The translations under genes and the position numbers were made by a program. A stretch of DNA of 64,000 nt from Termitomyces sp. T153 (Eukaryota > Basidiomycota > Agaricomycetes > Agaricales > Lyophyllaceae): positions 310,001 through 374,000 of the forward strand of contig JACKQL020000032.1 of assembly GCA_018296165.2 (NCBI GenBank). Direction: 5' to 3'. Under the pieces are notes generated by a model that worked only from the letters and a program-made list of their open reading frames with translations, was not told the origin of the DNA and ran no database searches. Shown here one piece after another: positions 41,501 to 53,300 of the stretch. Within the stretch, counting starts at the first letter, position 1. Each line of letters begins with the position of its first letter.

Positions 41501-42432
41501 GTGGCAAAGGATTTTCAAGTTTTCTTCGACGAGAAATTCTCGGATTGTCATGACTCGAGGTCGATGATGCTAGGTGTTGAGAGAGGCCGTCCTGCCATTC
41601 CTTAGTAGGAATTACGGAAAGATCGTTACCTACAAAAACTTCGGATTGCAGCTTCCTGCGGAGATAAACATGGAACACTACTTACCCATATTTGAGGAAA
41701 CTATCTCGCGAGAAACTCTGGACTGCCGTCGTGCTCGTGCCGAGTCCCGAGAGGATATACTACCCTCGCTATCCTTCAAAATGGACGCGAAAAAGTCTTC
41801 TTTGGTCTCGCCATGAGACTGGCTACGGCGACCAGACGGACCCTATATTGTCATAATATTTGGTATGAGAGAATAAACTGATAAAGTGGCGCCATAGTCG
41901 TACATAAGGACCATTATCAACCCTTCGAATGATTTCTCGTGCGAGGTCATCCTGCTTTAGGTCGGAGATAAGGCCTTGAACTCGAGGATCGGGGCATTGA
42001 ACTATCGCGCCGAGTAAAGACTCGACCTGGTGCCATCGTTGTTCAATAGCATGAATGTACCCTTTTGGCGGGCCACGTTTGTAACTTGGTCCTGGTGTCC
42101 ATATCGTTAATAGACGATGTAGATCAAGGTGAGTGGCCATCACCTAAGAATGTGCAGGCTGATAGCTGTTTTAGAATGATCTTATCACAATTAAAATAAT
42201 ACACACCTGTTCCACCCAAGGCACAGCTTTTACAAATATTCGACTCTCCTGGCGCACGCTCGCATTTGCTTTTAGTTTTACGGCACTGATCACAAGCTAG
42301 TGAGGAGTAAATAGCAAGAGGTTAAGTATAGGGAAACTGAATACTACCTCTGCTGCTTCTCTTCCTGCTGGTCGTAGACGCTACAGTGTTCGCTTCATCG
42401 TCAGAATGATCAGAATAGCGCCATTCCATCAT
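38526..42432 (-). CDS. Zn2Cys6 transcription factor with fungal_trans domain (XlnR-like)
   Basis: Read from MMEWRYSDHSDDEANT at 42432. The binuclear zinc cluster ACDQCRKTKSKCERAP ... ICKSCALGG ... ACTFLG is split over introns near 42300 and 42200. GPSYKRGPPKGYIHAIEQRW, a linker typical of the fungal XlnR-like group, follows. The middle-homology region shows LLGLYFTYVHPMFPVLHKSR, LLFSIFAITARF, and a region with LGLNCDSSNW before RVQIWWACCI. The C-terminus is a disordered acidic/aromatic tail (SYYPGYEWWPRT ... YTYGYDGDSYGL). There are many short introns (at least ten), so exon limits are not listed. It is a nuclear regulator; carbohydrate-degradation control is only a possibility drawn from the XlnR resemblance. 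Confidence 0.83.
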
Positions 42433-42654
42433 GGCTGTTTAGGTGAGAATTCCTGTGTATTGCCATTTAATCTCATTATTGCCGACCAAAATGAGACTTG
42501 GGACACGTGACAATACGTAACCGCTTCAAAATCACTTATGTAATGTATTCAATACATCCATAGATAAGTACATTCCAATTCTGTAAAACAAAAGCCGTGA
42601 TCGGCATCCTTCTCTGTCTGGTAAAATATACGATGCTGGGTATACAAAGCTGAA

Positions 42655-43845
42655 CTACTTGAGGGGGCTAAAAGGAAGGGGTTTCAGAATGAAGGAGTCC
42701 ATAGATTTTGCCAATTGCGCCGTCTAGACGAAACACATTTTTAGAATTTCATTAATCGGTGGCTGAACTGGGAAAAAAATCTCACTTTGGACACCGTTTC
42801 AGCCCAGCCATCAATTTGCCATGCCTGTTCACGCAGCTCCTTGCGTGCTTCGAGGCTACTACGTAGGGTCAGACGGTACCACAGGATTAGTTGCGTCAAA
42901 CATACGGGTATTGCCATAGGTGGTGTACCTGATGGAGCCTTCCAACTTGCGAAAACCACGCGCCAACAGGGGCTGTCAAATTTCTTCGTGCCTCAATGCC
43001 TCTTCGCCTAAAAGTCCGATGAGGAGGCCATCACAAATATGATTCATGGACATACCACGTAGATTCCCACTCTAGCAATGTGCCTGGCTGAAGAGCGTAG
43101 GTCCGTAATTCGAAAATCCCTCCCTGGGCACGAGGGGGCGCAGAGGGAAAGAATGCGAATTCCTGATTCAATTGAGAGGACCTTGATTGCAGGTAAGGCA
43201 GCATTTCCCGGAAAGCTTTGACATGCTGTTTTGTAGGTGAATCTAGATTTGTTGCGTTAATACTTTGAAGTGAAAGGCACACCTCTGATGACGATCGCAC
43301 GAGGCTGATGGTCTTATCGAGTCCACCATAATTCTCGTATTCCAAGATATGTACGAAGGTATCTTGTTCCCCAACAACAGTTTCCCAGCTACCGGTCAAC
43401 TTGGCATTCAATTTCGGGTCGTTCCTAATTCCCAAATAATACGTTTCACTGCAAGAGTATAGCTGAAGGTCAGATTTTCGGAAGCCGGTCGGATGAGCAC
43501 ATACGCCGCCTTTTTGTACTCCTCGGTTTTGTCAGGTTTGACACGGTGGGCTGTTGGATCACGAACATTCAATAGTGTATGAACATCATACAAGTAAAGA
43601 CCCACTTTCGAAGCCATGAACATACTTCCCACGGCCCACAATTCGTGAGTGTTGCATAATCTCTAATTCTCCGTCTTTCTTTGCTTCCGGTGACCCATGC
43701 AGGAGGGACTACGGAGTCAGCATTATTCTAGGATAAAAAGGTTGGAAACCAGAAATGGGCGCAGTACCTTTACGGATATCCACCTTGATGTAGAGGTCGA
43801 AATTACGGAGGGAGAAGCAAGTCGACGAGAGATTAAAGACGCCAT
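42655..43845 (-). CDS. NIPSNAP family mitochondrial protein
   Basis: The N-terminus MASLISRRLASPSVISTSTS is Arg/Ser-rich and lacks acidic residues, as expected of a mitochondrial targeting peptide. The assembled protein has two ferredoxin-like NIPSNAP repeats. The first runs from RVKPDKTEEYKKAA to TGSWETVVGEQDTFVHILEY. The second runs from GIFELRTYALQPGTLLEWES to LRSSLEARKELREQAWQIDG. It ends SFILKPLPFSPLK, and the last intron is 42734-42787 or close to it. NIPSNAP proteins are matrix proteins linked to mitophagy signalling and vesicle traffic in animals; the fungal role is unknown. It lies in tandem with the proteasome gene. Confidence 0.85.
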
Positions 43846-44088
43846 GAGCCGAAACCGCAGAGGATACGGTTCAAGTGCCCCACAAAGCCACCCTTCCTTT
43901 ACACGTCAGCTTATGTAACTGAATGACCGCCCAAGCGGTTGGCGCGGCCCGTCGCCTTGGGGATAAAGGAGTTTGTAGACGGTTGTCTTATTCGAACTCT
44001 TATGCAATATTACAGAAGTAGGATTACAGGATTTCAGGTGATCTGGTATCGAAAAGAGCGCACAGTAAATTTGTGGGCGATGATCTCT

Positions 44089-44892
44089 CTAATCCATTCT
44101 CCCTTTCAGCGTTCGTGTAACGACTTTATCCTTCGTGCTAATTAAGAATGTTAACCCCATTCATCACAAGACAAGCAACAGACACTCACATTACGTGCAC
44201 TATGGCACCCCAACCTGAGAATGCATCCCGATCCACCGCGTTCAGCAGAGTTTGAGATATCGTCTCAAACAAATCCTCCGGCTCCAAATCAGGTTCCCAG
44301 AGGCCTTCTGCCACACCATACAATTTGGAGCTCGCAGTGCCAGCAACGACGAAATCCTTAGCAAAATTCAAGCACCCAATGAGGTCGGTTGCAGCTATGA
44401 AGGGTTTACAGCCACCAGATGGTGTTTTTGATAATCCTGCCATTACAGGTTCAATGAAATATGGTCCAAATCGATGCTCATAAAGAGTTGATGAAACGAG
44501 GTGGGCGAAGGTTTCCGGCTCGATCTCTCGCTCCTCCTTGATCGTGTACATGTTGACACGGAAGCGGAATCGTTCCCGTCTGGATAGATTGTCAGCTTAA
44601 AATCCACTGAGTAGAGAAGTAAAGTACAAAGTTGTAACGTCGGTCGCAAGTCCAGGTAGACCAATGTAGATACGGTCTGTCACAGGAAAGATCTTGCACA
44701 AACGTCAAGCCATAAAAATGGACAAGAAAAACACACACACACCCTCTGAAAATTTGACGAGATGCTTAATGCTTGGTTTCCGAGACGCAAATCGGAGGCA
44801 ATGGCTACACAATCCTTGCCTACCATGGCGATCACGGAGCCACCGTTATATTCCATTATAGACTGGAGGATGTCAGTCCCGGAAACAGACAT
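44089..44892 (-). CDS. PUP3: 20S proteasome subunit beta-3
   Basis: Coding runs MEYNGGSVIAMVGKDCVAIA, SDLRLGNQALSISSNFQR, then after an intron VTDRIYIGLPGLATDVTTL, RFRFRVNMYTIKEEREIEPE, GPYFIEPVMAGL, and the beta-3 signature DFVVAGTASSKLYGVAEGLW and LLNAVDRDAFSGWGAIVHV. The last exon (44137-44089) adds ITKDKVVTRTLKGRMD. The residue aligned with the catalytic Thr1 is Gly, as expected, since beta-3 is an inactive structural subunit of the beta ring. The start is uncertain: an in-frame Met at 44856 gives the usual MEYNGG terminus, while 44892 adds 12 residues. Confidence 0.93.
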
Positions 44893-45107
44893 GAAACAAA
44901 ATACCTGCCATCCTGACTGAGTCCTAGCAGTAGATGAGATCGAAGAGCTATGTTTGCTTGACTTACGCGTCCAGTGGTTAGAAAGTGACGCGTCTGTGTG
45001 TCACACGGGTGTGGTCACGATGGCGGCTACGGATTTCCACTCAGGCCAAGTTGAGATGAGCATCGTTCTTGCAAGCATGACTTGATATTGGCTTGAATCC
45101 TATCATC

Positions 45108-47294
45108 ATGGCTTTCACTGTTCTTCGTCATCTGCCCCGTCAAATACATAGACTACTCTCAACCCAAACAAATCCCCGTGCATATGCAAAGGTATGATCA
45201 ACTTGTCTTCGCACATGCCGCTCTGAAATGCCACCGCAGGCAAAGCTAGCGGAGATAGATGCTCTATCCCCCTTTTCTCCGTCTCTTATTGACTCCTATG
45301 GTCGCAAGCATGACTACCTCCGTATCTCCTTGACCGAGAGATGCAACTTACGATGTCGGTCTTTTCGTTCATCCAATGAAATATCCCTCATTTTCATCAG
45401 GTTTCTACTGCATGCCGAGCGAAGGTGTTGAGCTGTCGCCAGATGGGAACATACTGACCAACGATGAGGTCATTCGACTGGCCACCTTATTTGTGAAGAG
45501 TGGGGTCACAAAGATACGTTTAACCGGGGGCGAACCCACTGTACGAAAAGACATCGAGGAACTCATCGGTGTGCATGACTTGCGGAGGTGAGAGCACTTA
45601 CTGAAACTCGTTTTTTATAGGCCGCCTGAATGGACTACGGCCCTTGGGCCTCAAATCCATTGCAATGACGTCCAATGGTTTAGTTCTCCACCGGCGTTTG
45701 CCCAGACTAGTTCAGAATGGGCTAACTCATTTAAACCTAAGGTCCTGCATCTTGATAATATATTGCTGCTCTCATTGATCATCTCTATAGTATGGACACG
45801 CTCGATCCTTTCAAGTTCGAGCTTATAACACGTCGGCGGGGCCACGATGCAGTGTTAAAGGCCCTAGACGTTGCCCTCTCATCATCATTACATTCTATTA
45901 AATTAAATGTCGTAGTGATTAAGGGGCTGAACGATTCAGAGATAGTTGATTTTGTCGAGATGACGAAGGACGACGCACTGTCAGTCCGTTTTATCGAATT
46001 TATGCCATTCACCGGTAAGCCTTTATTCATGTCTCAGTCCTCAATTGATCTGATCATGATAGGTAATAAATGGGATTCAAAAAAGATGGTGCCGTCCGTA
46101 GAATTGCTAAAACGGTTGAGCATCCATTATCCCAATCTTTACCGGGCTTCAGATGAACTCAACGACACTGCACGTTCCTGGAAAATTCCGGACTACGCAG
46201 GAAGTTTTGGTTTTATCAGCAGCATGTCGGATCATTTTTGTTCCTCATGCAATCGCCTTCGCATAACAGCAGATGGACAGATCAAAGTATAGCTGATCTT
46301 TGGCAACATAGGCACCAAGCTCATATTTGTATGATTTCAGGTCTGTTTGTTTGATGCGAAGGAAGTATCCTTGCGTGACGAGATGCGTAAAGGCGCCAGC
46401 GATGAAGAATTACTCCACATAATTGGCAATGCGGTGTCTGACAAGAAGGAGAAACATGCTGGAATGGAAGATATCGACGTCGTGAAGAATCGGCCCATGA
46501 TACTTATAGGTGGTTGAGTGTTATTTTCTTTCGTGTAGTGAATATGTCTTTAACTATATCCTGAAATCAATATATCCACTTGTATCTTTATAGACAATTG
46601 GAATACAGGACAACCGCATTTGGCCATGGAGCGCAGATTTTTAAAACCAACGGTGTCCACTCGACTTCTGACGCCGCACACTCCTACCCCCACCCCGCGC
46701 ACTATCTTGGCTGCTTCTTTGCATACCATCCCGACACTAACTCACCTTGATTGCGAAGGTCGGGCTTCAATGGTCAACATTGCAGACAAGCAACCAACGA
46801 AACGAATTGCAACAGCCTCTGGACGCATCTACATACCCCCAGTCGCTTACGAGCTTGTGACCTCCTCTTACCCAATTTTGGATACGTCAGAACCGACTAG
46901 CGACGAAGAAAAGGCCAGGAAGAAGGCGCGGAAAAAGGGAGATGCATTGACTGTGGCGCAACTGGCAGCCATAATGGGGGCAAAGAAGACGTCCGACCTA
47001 ATTCCGCTGTGTCACCCCCTTCCTCTCACTCAAGTCGCGGTGACTCTGAACCCCGCAAATTCTAAAATGGAGAGTGGAGCTGTCAGGTACTACATCTCTT
47101 GTGAGGCCACAGTGGCGACCGAAGGGAAGACTGGCGTTGAAATGGAAGCTCTCACTGCTGTTTCTGTTGGCCTTTTGACCGTCTGGGATATGTTAAAAGC
47201 AGTCGCTGGGAGGGAAATGGAAATCGGTGAGATTAAGGTGACGCGCAAGTCAGGTGGGCGAAGTGGAGATTTCGTACGGGATATCATAGATTAA
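45108..47294 (+). CDS. MOCS1: Molybdenum cofactor gene: MoaA-MoaC fusion (MOCS1/CnxABC type)
   Basis: Eight exons: 45108-45191, 45240-45354, 45401-45568, 45621-45741, 45791-46014, 46063-46286, 46341-46509, 46594-47294. They total 601 residues with every phase consistent. The product makes cyclic pyranopterin monophosphate from GTP. The N-terminus ([17 protein letters not shown]) looks mitochondrial. The MoaA part has the radical-SAM cluster CNLRCFYC (rebuilt across intron 2), [11 protein letters not shown], and the C-terminal 4Fe-4S site [20 protein letters not shown]. The MoaC part has [36 protein letters not shown] and [20 protein letters not shown]. The 84-nt intron 46510-46593 has a weak donor (GTGGTT). 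If it is retained, translation stops at 46515-46517 after ...RPMILIGG, giving a 370-residue MoaA with the double-Gly end. Confidence 0.93.
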
Positions 47295-47438
47295 ACTTGT
47301 TTACTTATTGGTCGACTCGGAATGCTGCAGTACATGCATGCAGGCATCTCGAAAGCAATATGAAGCTAAATGATCACACTCCTTCTGATCATTGCTTCTG
47401 CGGATTGAATATTCCGGGCCTCTGGTTCGAAATTCCAT

Positions 47439-47963
47439 CTATGCTTTGAGAAGGTCTGACAAACTAGAGGCGATAGCGCCCTCAACTAGTCGGCCGGCTT
47501 CAACGCCCTGTTGATATCATCAGATGTAGGTCAATCCTAGGCCTAAGGAGCGATTTCAACTTGCATCTTTGATCCGGATGATCGTAGGTACACTAGTAAC
47601 TTTCCAAGCGCCACCGCGAAATGGGTTGGAGGGTATTCTCCATCTAGAAGACATCATCATGAGGCCAGGTGGATCTGGTGCCAGTATACATTTCCCACTC
47701 ACTCTGCGCGGTCTCCAACATAGACAATCAGAGCAGAAGGACTATTCTCCCCGCAGAACGTCCGATTCACCAGAATTTCAACGTCCCGACAGTCCTGGAA
47801 GGCCGTAAATAGGCTTACCCTCAATCTCAGCTGCCAGATACGCGCTTACAGGACACCACATCTTTCCATCCATAATCGAGGAATAGAATATTATATATTC
47901 CTCGCCGATGGCATCTTTGACGACCTGAGGATCCGCAAAGCCGTTGACAACACGGATGGGCAT
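47439..47963 (-). CDS. TXNDC17: Thioredoxin-like TXNDC17 (DUF953) protein
   Basis: Start MPIRVVNGFADPQVV at 47963. The active site WCPDC is divided by an intron with a perfect GTAAGC donor (KMWCP / DCRDVEILVNRTF). Further exons carry SPSALIVYVGDRAE, WRIPSNPFRGGAWKVTSVPT and GVEAGRLVEGAIASSLSD; stop at 47439. The protein is about 130 residues, the usual size. TXNDC17 (TRP14) is a cytosolic disulfide reductase of narrow substrate range, reduced by thioredoxin reductase. It is convergent with MOCS1 (144 bp between stops). The gene's upstream side carries the 60-bp repeat array. Confidence 0.85.
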
Positions 47964-48062
47964 GACTGGGAACAACAAGGTTAGGGTTCGGTGAATAAGT
48001 GGACGATTGTCTACATGCGGTATATATACAACGAGCTTCCGGCACGGTAGCTCTTGCTAAGT

Positions 48063-48420
48063 CCCAGACCCAACCTCACTTTGTTTGGTTAGGTCCTTGA
48101 TATTCTAACTCAATGTTGAGCTCCAGACCCAACCTCACTTTGTTTGGTCAGGTCTTTGTATTTGTTAATTCAATGCTAAGATTTAGACCCAACCTCACTT
48201 TGTTCAGTTAGGTCTTTGTAATCGATAATTCCAATACTAAGATCCAGACCCAACCTCAGTTCATTTGGTTAGGTCTTTGTAGTTGATAATTTAATGCTAA
48301 GATTCAGACTCAACCTCACTCCATTTGGTTAGGTCTTTGTATTTTCTTAACTCAATACTAAGATCCAGACCCAATTTCACTTTGTCCAGTTAGGTTTTTG
48401 TATTTTGTTCATTAACTCTT
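48063..48420. repeat. Six-copy 60-bp tandem array, each unit with a hairpin
   Basis: Six imperfect copies of a 58-61 bp unit begin at about 48064, 48123, 48181, 48244, 48304 and 48365. Every unit opens with GACCCAACCTCACTTTG or a close variant. About 15 nt on comes GGTTAGGTC, the inverted repeat of GACCCAACC apart from the middle base, so each unit can form a 4+4 bp stem with a short loop. Between stems lies an AT-rich spacer (AATTCAATGCTAAGAT-like). The array sits 100 bp upstream of the TXNDC17 start. The function is unknown. Confidence 0.85.
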
Positions 48421-48599
48421 GCTTTTCTCTTACAATTAACCAATCATGTATCTATATTATGTTATCAACAAAATACTACAATGTCCACTGGTATATATTA
48501 GAAATGCTAAAAATGATCAAATTTAGTATTAACCAAGTAAATATCTAAAGTATCACACTTATATCTGTAAATTATTCAGAATATCTATAATATACTGTC

Positions 48600-49320
48600 A
48601 GGCTATATATATTAGGTGCTGAAGTCCATAAAGATTGGCAATTTGTTGCTCAAATCCATCAAAAGTCATGCTGACATTTGTAAACCATTCAGGATTTTTT
48701 GATAGATAATATTTGCAGTCTTTCTTGATGTGTTTTCTGGCACCAAAATGACTTTGATATGGTCTCCTGATATGCATTGAGAAAGTGCAACATAAAGTTG
48801 GCCATGTGTAAAAATTTCTGATCAAAGGTCTGATCCAACATGCTTTGTTGATTGTCATAGCAAAGGCCAAGCAATCTGGGAATTGTCTCCTGCACAATGA
48901 AATTGGCAAATCCTCTTTGGAGACATCTATATTGATTCTTGGAATCAAAACAATTGAGCCTGCAGACTTGGCATCCTCACTATTGTATCAACATTTGAGA
49001 ACTCTAGTGCTGATGTGGGTGAAAAGCATTCTTGTTCCATTGCGAAGTCATTCAGTTGTATCCAGATTCCTGAGCAGCATGTCAGGAACACCAATTTTGA
49101 GAGCCAATTTAGCTAAAGGCAAATAACTACTGACTCTCAAAGAGTTGAGGTACTTCATTGGATACAATTTAAGGCCATTAGCATTTCCATCATCAGACAT
49201 GATAGAGTCTGCACTCTGCAAGATTTTCTCTTTTCCTGGACATATCTGTAGAAGTGCATCTAAAGGCCTATGTTCAGGATTCAGATCAATGCTATCAAAC
49301 TTCATTAGTTAAAGTAGCCT
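48600..49320 (-). pseudogene. Helitron PIF1-like helicase, 3' remnant
   Basis: Minus-strand frames show the C-terminal end of a Helitron-encoded PIF1 helicase. The stretch 49048-49305 carries LYPMKYLNSLRVSSYLPLAK and LKIGVPDMLLRNLDTTE. The stretch 48790-48948 carries IPRINIDVSKEDLPISL and QFPDCLAFAMTINKA (motif V region). Further on, in a shifted frame, GQLYVALSQCISGD supplies motif VI with Gln for Arg. Frameshifts separate these blocks and the upstream Rep and helicase N-terminal parts are absent, so this is a dead fragment. The assignment rests on the well-conserved PIF1 spacing. Confidence 0.8.
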
Positions 49321-49502
49321 TTTAAATTTGTCTTGAACTGACCTCTGATATAATTGCTCTTTCCTCCCTCCCTCTCTTTCCTGCCTATCCTGGCTCAGAA
49401 TACATTAGTTAAAGTAGCTTTTTGAATTTGTCTTGAACTGATCTCTGATATAAATTGCTCTTCTTCCCCCCTCTCTTTCTCCTGCCTCTTCTGGCTCAGA
49501 AT
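49303..49502. repeat. Two-copy 100-bp tandem duplication
   Basis: The sequence starting CATTAGTTAAAGTAGC occurs at 49303 and again at 49403, each followed by the same order: TTTGTCTTGAACTGA, CTCTGATATAA, a CT-rich tract and CTGGCTCAGAATA. The copies differ by scattered substitutions and short length changes in the CT tract, so the duplication is not very recent. It lies at the border of the Helitron remnant. Confidence 0.75.
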
Positions 49503-50131
49503 AACCAATGCTTGTTGTTGCCTTTTGTGCTCTTTAGCTAGAGCAATATGTCTCAGCCTTTGTTGCTTTTGCAAAACTGCTAGTACTTGCTCTTGTTGCC
49601 TCAGCCTCAGCCTTTGTTGCTCCTGCAATAGAGCTATTGTTTGAGGAACAGGAGATGGCATCATCATTATAGGTATAGGACCTTGTACAGGAGCATTTGA
49701 GTTCTCCCATATATAGGGACAAGCAGAGGTGGCACCAATCTAGGTAAGGGATTCTGTAAAGAAGCATCCTATCTCTCAAGCAGATGAGTTACAGGAATAC
49801 CCATAGTAACCTGAGCAAGAGTAGGCTGATTGACTGTTCTTGGCTTTACAGGCAGAGGTGGCACCGTTCTAGGTAAGGGATGCTGTAAAGGAGCATCCTA
49901 TCCTTGAGGCAAAACAGTTTCAGGAATGATCATGGAAAATGGATCATCAGCATCTGCTGGCTGCCTAATAGGTCTTTCTGAAGAGCCAGAAGTGGTGGTT
50001 ATTGATTGATGACTATTCTCAAGTCCCAAACTCCCAGATCTCATAAATTAATTAATACCAAGTGGTGGCACAACTGCAGTATTGATCTGTTCCAAAAGCC
50101 TAATACCCTCAGGTCCAATACCCCAGTTCCC
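49503..50131. other. Low-complexity gap beside the retroelement
   Basis: No gene recognised. A minus-strand frame (to 49667) encodes a Gln/Arg/Leu-rich low-complexity peptide and is probably not a gene. A short motif GGCAGAGGTGGCACC with TCTAGGTAAGGGAT recurs (about 49720-49750 and 49850-49880), a dispersed direct duplication. Confidence 0.4.
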
Positions 50132-50362
50132 ATCCAAAGAGAACAAGTCTAAGGATCCCCACTGCTTAGCATGGCACATCAGCAGGCAGCAGAGGCATGG
50201 GAACTACTGTATAGAAAACCAGAGCTGCTCCTAACTCTAGGGCAATGATTGCTGAGGTAATGCAGAGATCTCCAGGGTTCTAGAAAGAGCCCCAGAAATG
50301 TCAAACAAGCTGCAAAGGTGCTGGAACCAGTTACAAAGGTTGGAAATGGAAGTCCCCTGACA
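50132..50362 (-). repeat. Truncated 3' LTR of the minus-strand chromovirus
   Basis: On the minus strand the repeat begins TGTCAGGGGACTTCC at 50362. It is preceded by a purine-rich tract (AGAGGGGGGGTGA), the probable polypurine tract. It matches the right LTR through CTTAGACTTGTTCTC and stops matching at about 50132, so the outer end has been lost. Confidence 0.75.
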
Positions 50363-53300
50363 TCACCCCCCCTCTAGCATGCAGCACCTCAAGGCATGGA
50401 GTAAAAGAAGTCCCTGATTGCTTGGTCTGCTGGTGAGATAGGGTAGATTCCTCATATGGCATGTGGGGCATCTGGATGTCTCTGGTAGAACTCCTTGATG
50501 AGTCTGGGGGCATGCACATTCTTCCATGGCTCCCAGGAGATATCCTCAATCCCATAGCCTTTCCACTTCACCTTGTACTGTAGTCATCCCCGGAATAAAT
50601 GGCTATTCAGGATTTCCTCCACCTTGTATTCCTCATTGTCATTGACCACCATGGGGGGCAGTGGAGGTGGTGGATGATGCCCTGGAATAGGATCCTTAAG
50701 GGCTGGAGTCAGTTTGACCACATTGAACACCAGATGGAGCTGGTGCATCCCCACAGGGAGCTGGAGTTGATAGGCCAAGGGTCCTACCTGTTGTTCCACT
50801 GTGAAGGGTCCCAACTGATGGTGTGACAGCTTTTTCAAAGGCCAGGTAGTTGTAATATCAGAGGCATCCAGATAGACTTGATCTCCAGGCTAATATTTGT
50901 GCTCTGGGGTCCTCTCATAGTTGTAGTATTGTGCCATGTTGTCCTTTGCCTTTGTCAGCACTGCTTGGGCCTCCTCCTGTAACCTCCTCATCCAGTCCAC
51001 AAATTTGTTTACTGCCTCATTCTCCAAGGGTCAGGCCCAGGGTTCAAAACTCATGTGTGGATGCTGTCCCATGTCAAGGAAGAATGGGGAGAACTGGGTG
51101 AATGCATGAATGTGGTTGTTGTATTGGAACTTGGTGTCAGGGAGGAGTTTGTCCCAGTTATCCTAGCACTCATTGCAAAAGAGGTGGAGGTACTGCTCTA
51201 ACTCCTGGTTTATGCATTTGGTCTGGCCATTGGACTGCAAGTGGTAGGTAGTGGAGGTGTGGAGCTTTACTCTGAGCAGTTGATAGAGCTCCCTGGTGAA
51301 CTCTGCTACAAATTGTGGTCCCTGATCAGAGATGTAGGTGTCAGAGAGGCTGTGGAGCTTCCAGATGCTCCTCCAGTACAGGTTTGTGGTGCCCATAGCA
51401 GAGCAGGTAGTGTGGGTTGGAATGAAGTGTGCTTGCTTGCCATACAGGTCTACCACCACTATGATTGCATTTGTAACCATAGGTGTTAGAGAGCTCTACA
51501 ATGAAGTCCACAGAAGCCACACTCCATCATTCTGCAGGCACAGGCAGTGGGTGTAACTGTCTATAGGGGAGTCAGCATTGGGGCTTGGTCTGGAGGCAGA
51601 GATCACATATATTAGTGTAGGATCCAATATACTAGGACATCTGGGGCCACCAGTAGTTCCACAATACTAGCTCCAGTATCTTCCACCATCTGGGATGCCC
51701 TGCAATGCAGGAGTCATGGTGTTGCTCCACAATCCTCTGACAGAGCTCTGGAATGTTGGAGGCATAGATATAGTCTTGGAAGGTCAGGATTCCATCTCAG
51801 AGGGCCTATTCATCTGCACAGACTGCCTTGGCACCAGTGGTATGCCCCAACTTCAGCATCCAAGCTGCTTGCACCACAAGTTCCTCCTGCTGGCCATCCC
51901 AATTACTCCACTATATGTCTTGGAAAATGTCCACTTCTGCTCCCTTGATGGCTAGACCCTCCATGGCTTGGATTGCAAACAGTTCAGGGTGGAGGAGCAC
52001 AATGTTGCTATTATCCTCCTCCCTATGCCATAGTCTGCTCTCTGGGACAGGGCATCTGGTTTCCCCATGCTCTGGCCAGGCTTGTGGTGCAAAGAGAAGT
52101 CAAAGTTGGCAAGGTAAAGGGACCACTGGGCCTGTTGGCAATTGAGCTTCTTGGCTATCCAGAAGTATTCAAGGTTCTTGTAATCCATCTGGACCTCAAA
52201 CTTGTGCTGCATGCCTTCCAGGAAGTGCTGCCACTCCTCAAGTAACTGGATGATGGCCAGCATCTCCTTGTCATGGATCTCATAGTTCCACTCCACCACA
52301 TTCAGGCTTTTGGAGTAAAAGGCCATCAGATGCCACTTCTCCTCCTTCAGAGATTGCTGTAAGAGCACAGCCCTAGTGGCAAAGTCAGAGCTGTCAGCTT
52401 CTACTCAGAAGGGAGAGTTGTCATCTAGGAAGAGGAGGATGGGTCCAGAGGTCATGGCATGCTTGAGAGTGTCAAAGGCCATCTGCTCTGGAGGTTCCCA
52501 ACTCCATGTAACATCCTTTCCAGTGAGGTTAAATAGCAGACAGGCATGGTGCAAGAAGTCCTGGATGAATCTCTGGTAGAAGTTTGCAAAACCAAGGAAT
52601 GCCTGCACCTCCTTCTTGTTCTTGGGCTCTGGCCACTCCACTACACCTGCTACCTTCAGCAGGTCCATTTCTGCAGCTCCATGCAAGATGATCAGGCCAA
52701 TGTATTTGATCTGGGTCTGTTCAAACTCACACTTCTCCAGCTTGAGGTAGAGCTGGTGCTGGCAGAGGCATTGCAAGACAAGGCAAGTGATCTGACAGTG
52801 TTCCTCCAGCATTTTGGTATAGATGAGGATGTTATCAAGGTATACACACACTATGCCCTCTGCTATGAGGTCCTGGAAGATGTCATTCATCATGGTCTGA
52901 AAGGTGGTGGGGCTATTGGTAAGTCTGAAGAACATAATGAGTGGTTTAAACAAGCCCCAGCCAGTCTGGAAGGCAGCCTTCCACTTGTCTCCTTCCTAGA
53001 TGCACACATTGTTGTAACTCCACTGGACATCCAGTTTAGTGAAGTATTGTGCACCCCAGAGGTTGTTGATGAGCTTGAAGATGAGGGGGAGGGGGTAATG
53101 GTTCTTCACTGTTATGGTGTTGAGAACCTGGTAGTCCTGGACCAGTCAGAGCAAGCCATCCTTCTTCTTGATGAAGAAGACTGGAGAGGCCATTGGAGAC
53201 TTAGAAGGGCAGATGCAACCAGAGTCCAGGTTTTTTTGCAGGAATGCATTGAGCTCCTCCTGCTCCCTGGGCACAAGTGGGTAGACCTTACAGCTGGAGA

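Noticed and set aside
45651..46030. Minus-strand frames in the MOCS1 region
   Set aside because: They oppose conserved MoaA exons and match no family.
46620..47294. MoaC as a separate gene with its own start
   Set aside because: The frame continues in phase from the MoaA exons through intron 46510-46593, and the fused MoaA-MoaC arrangement is known in fungi. An internal start at 46626 remains possible but is not needed.
47420..47432. Second GGTTCGAA motif suggesting a tRNA
   Set aside because: It lies just beyond the TXNDC17 stop codon with no cloverleaf around it.
48063..48420. CRISPR array
   Set aside because: Units are directly contiguous with related spacers rather than unique ones, the genome is eukaryotic and no cas genes are present.
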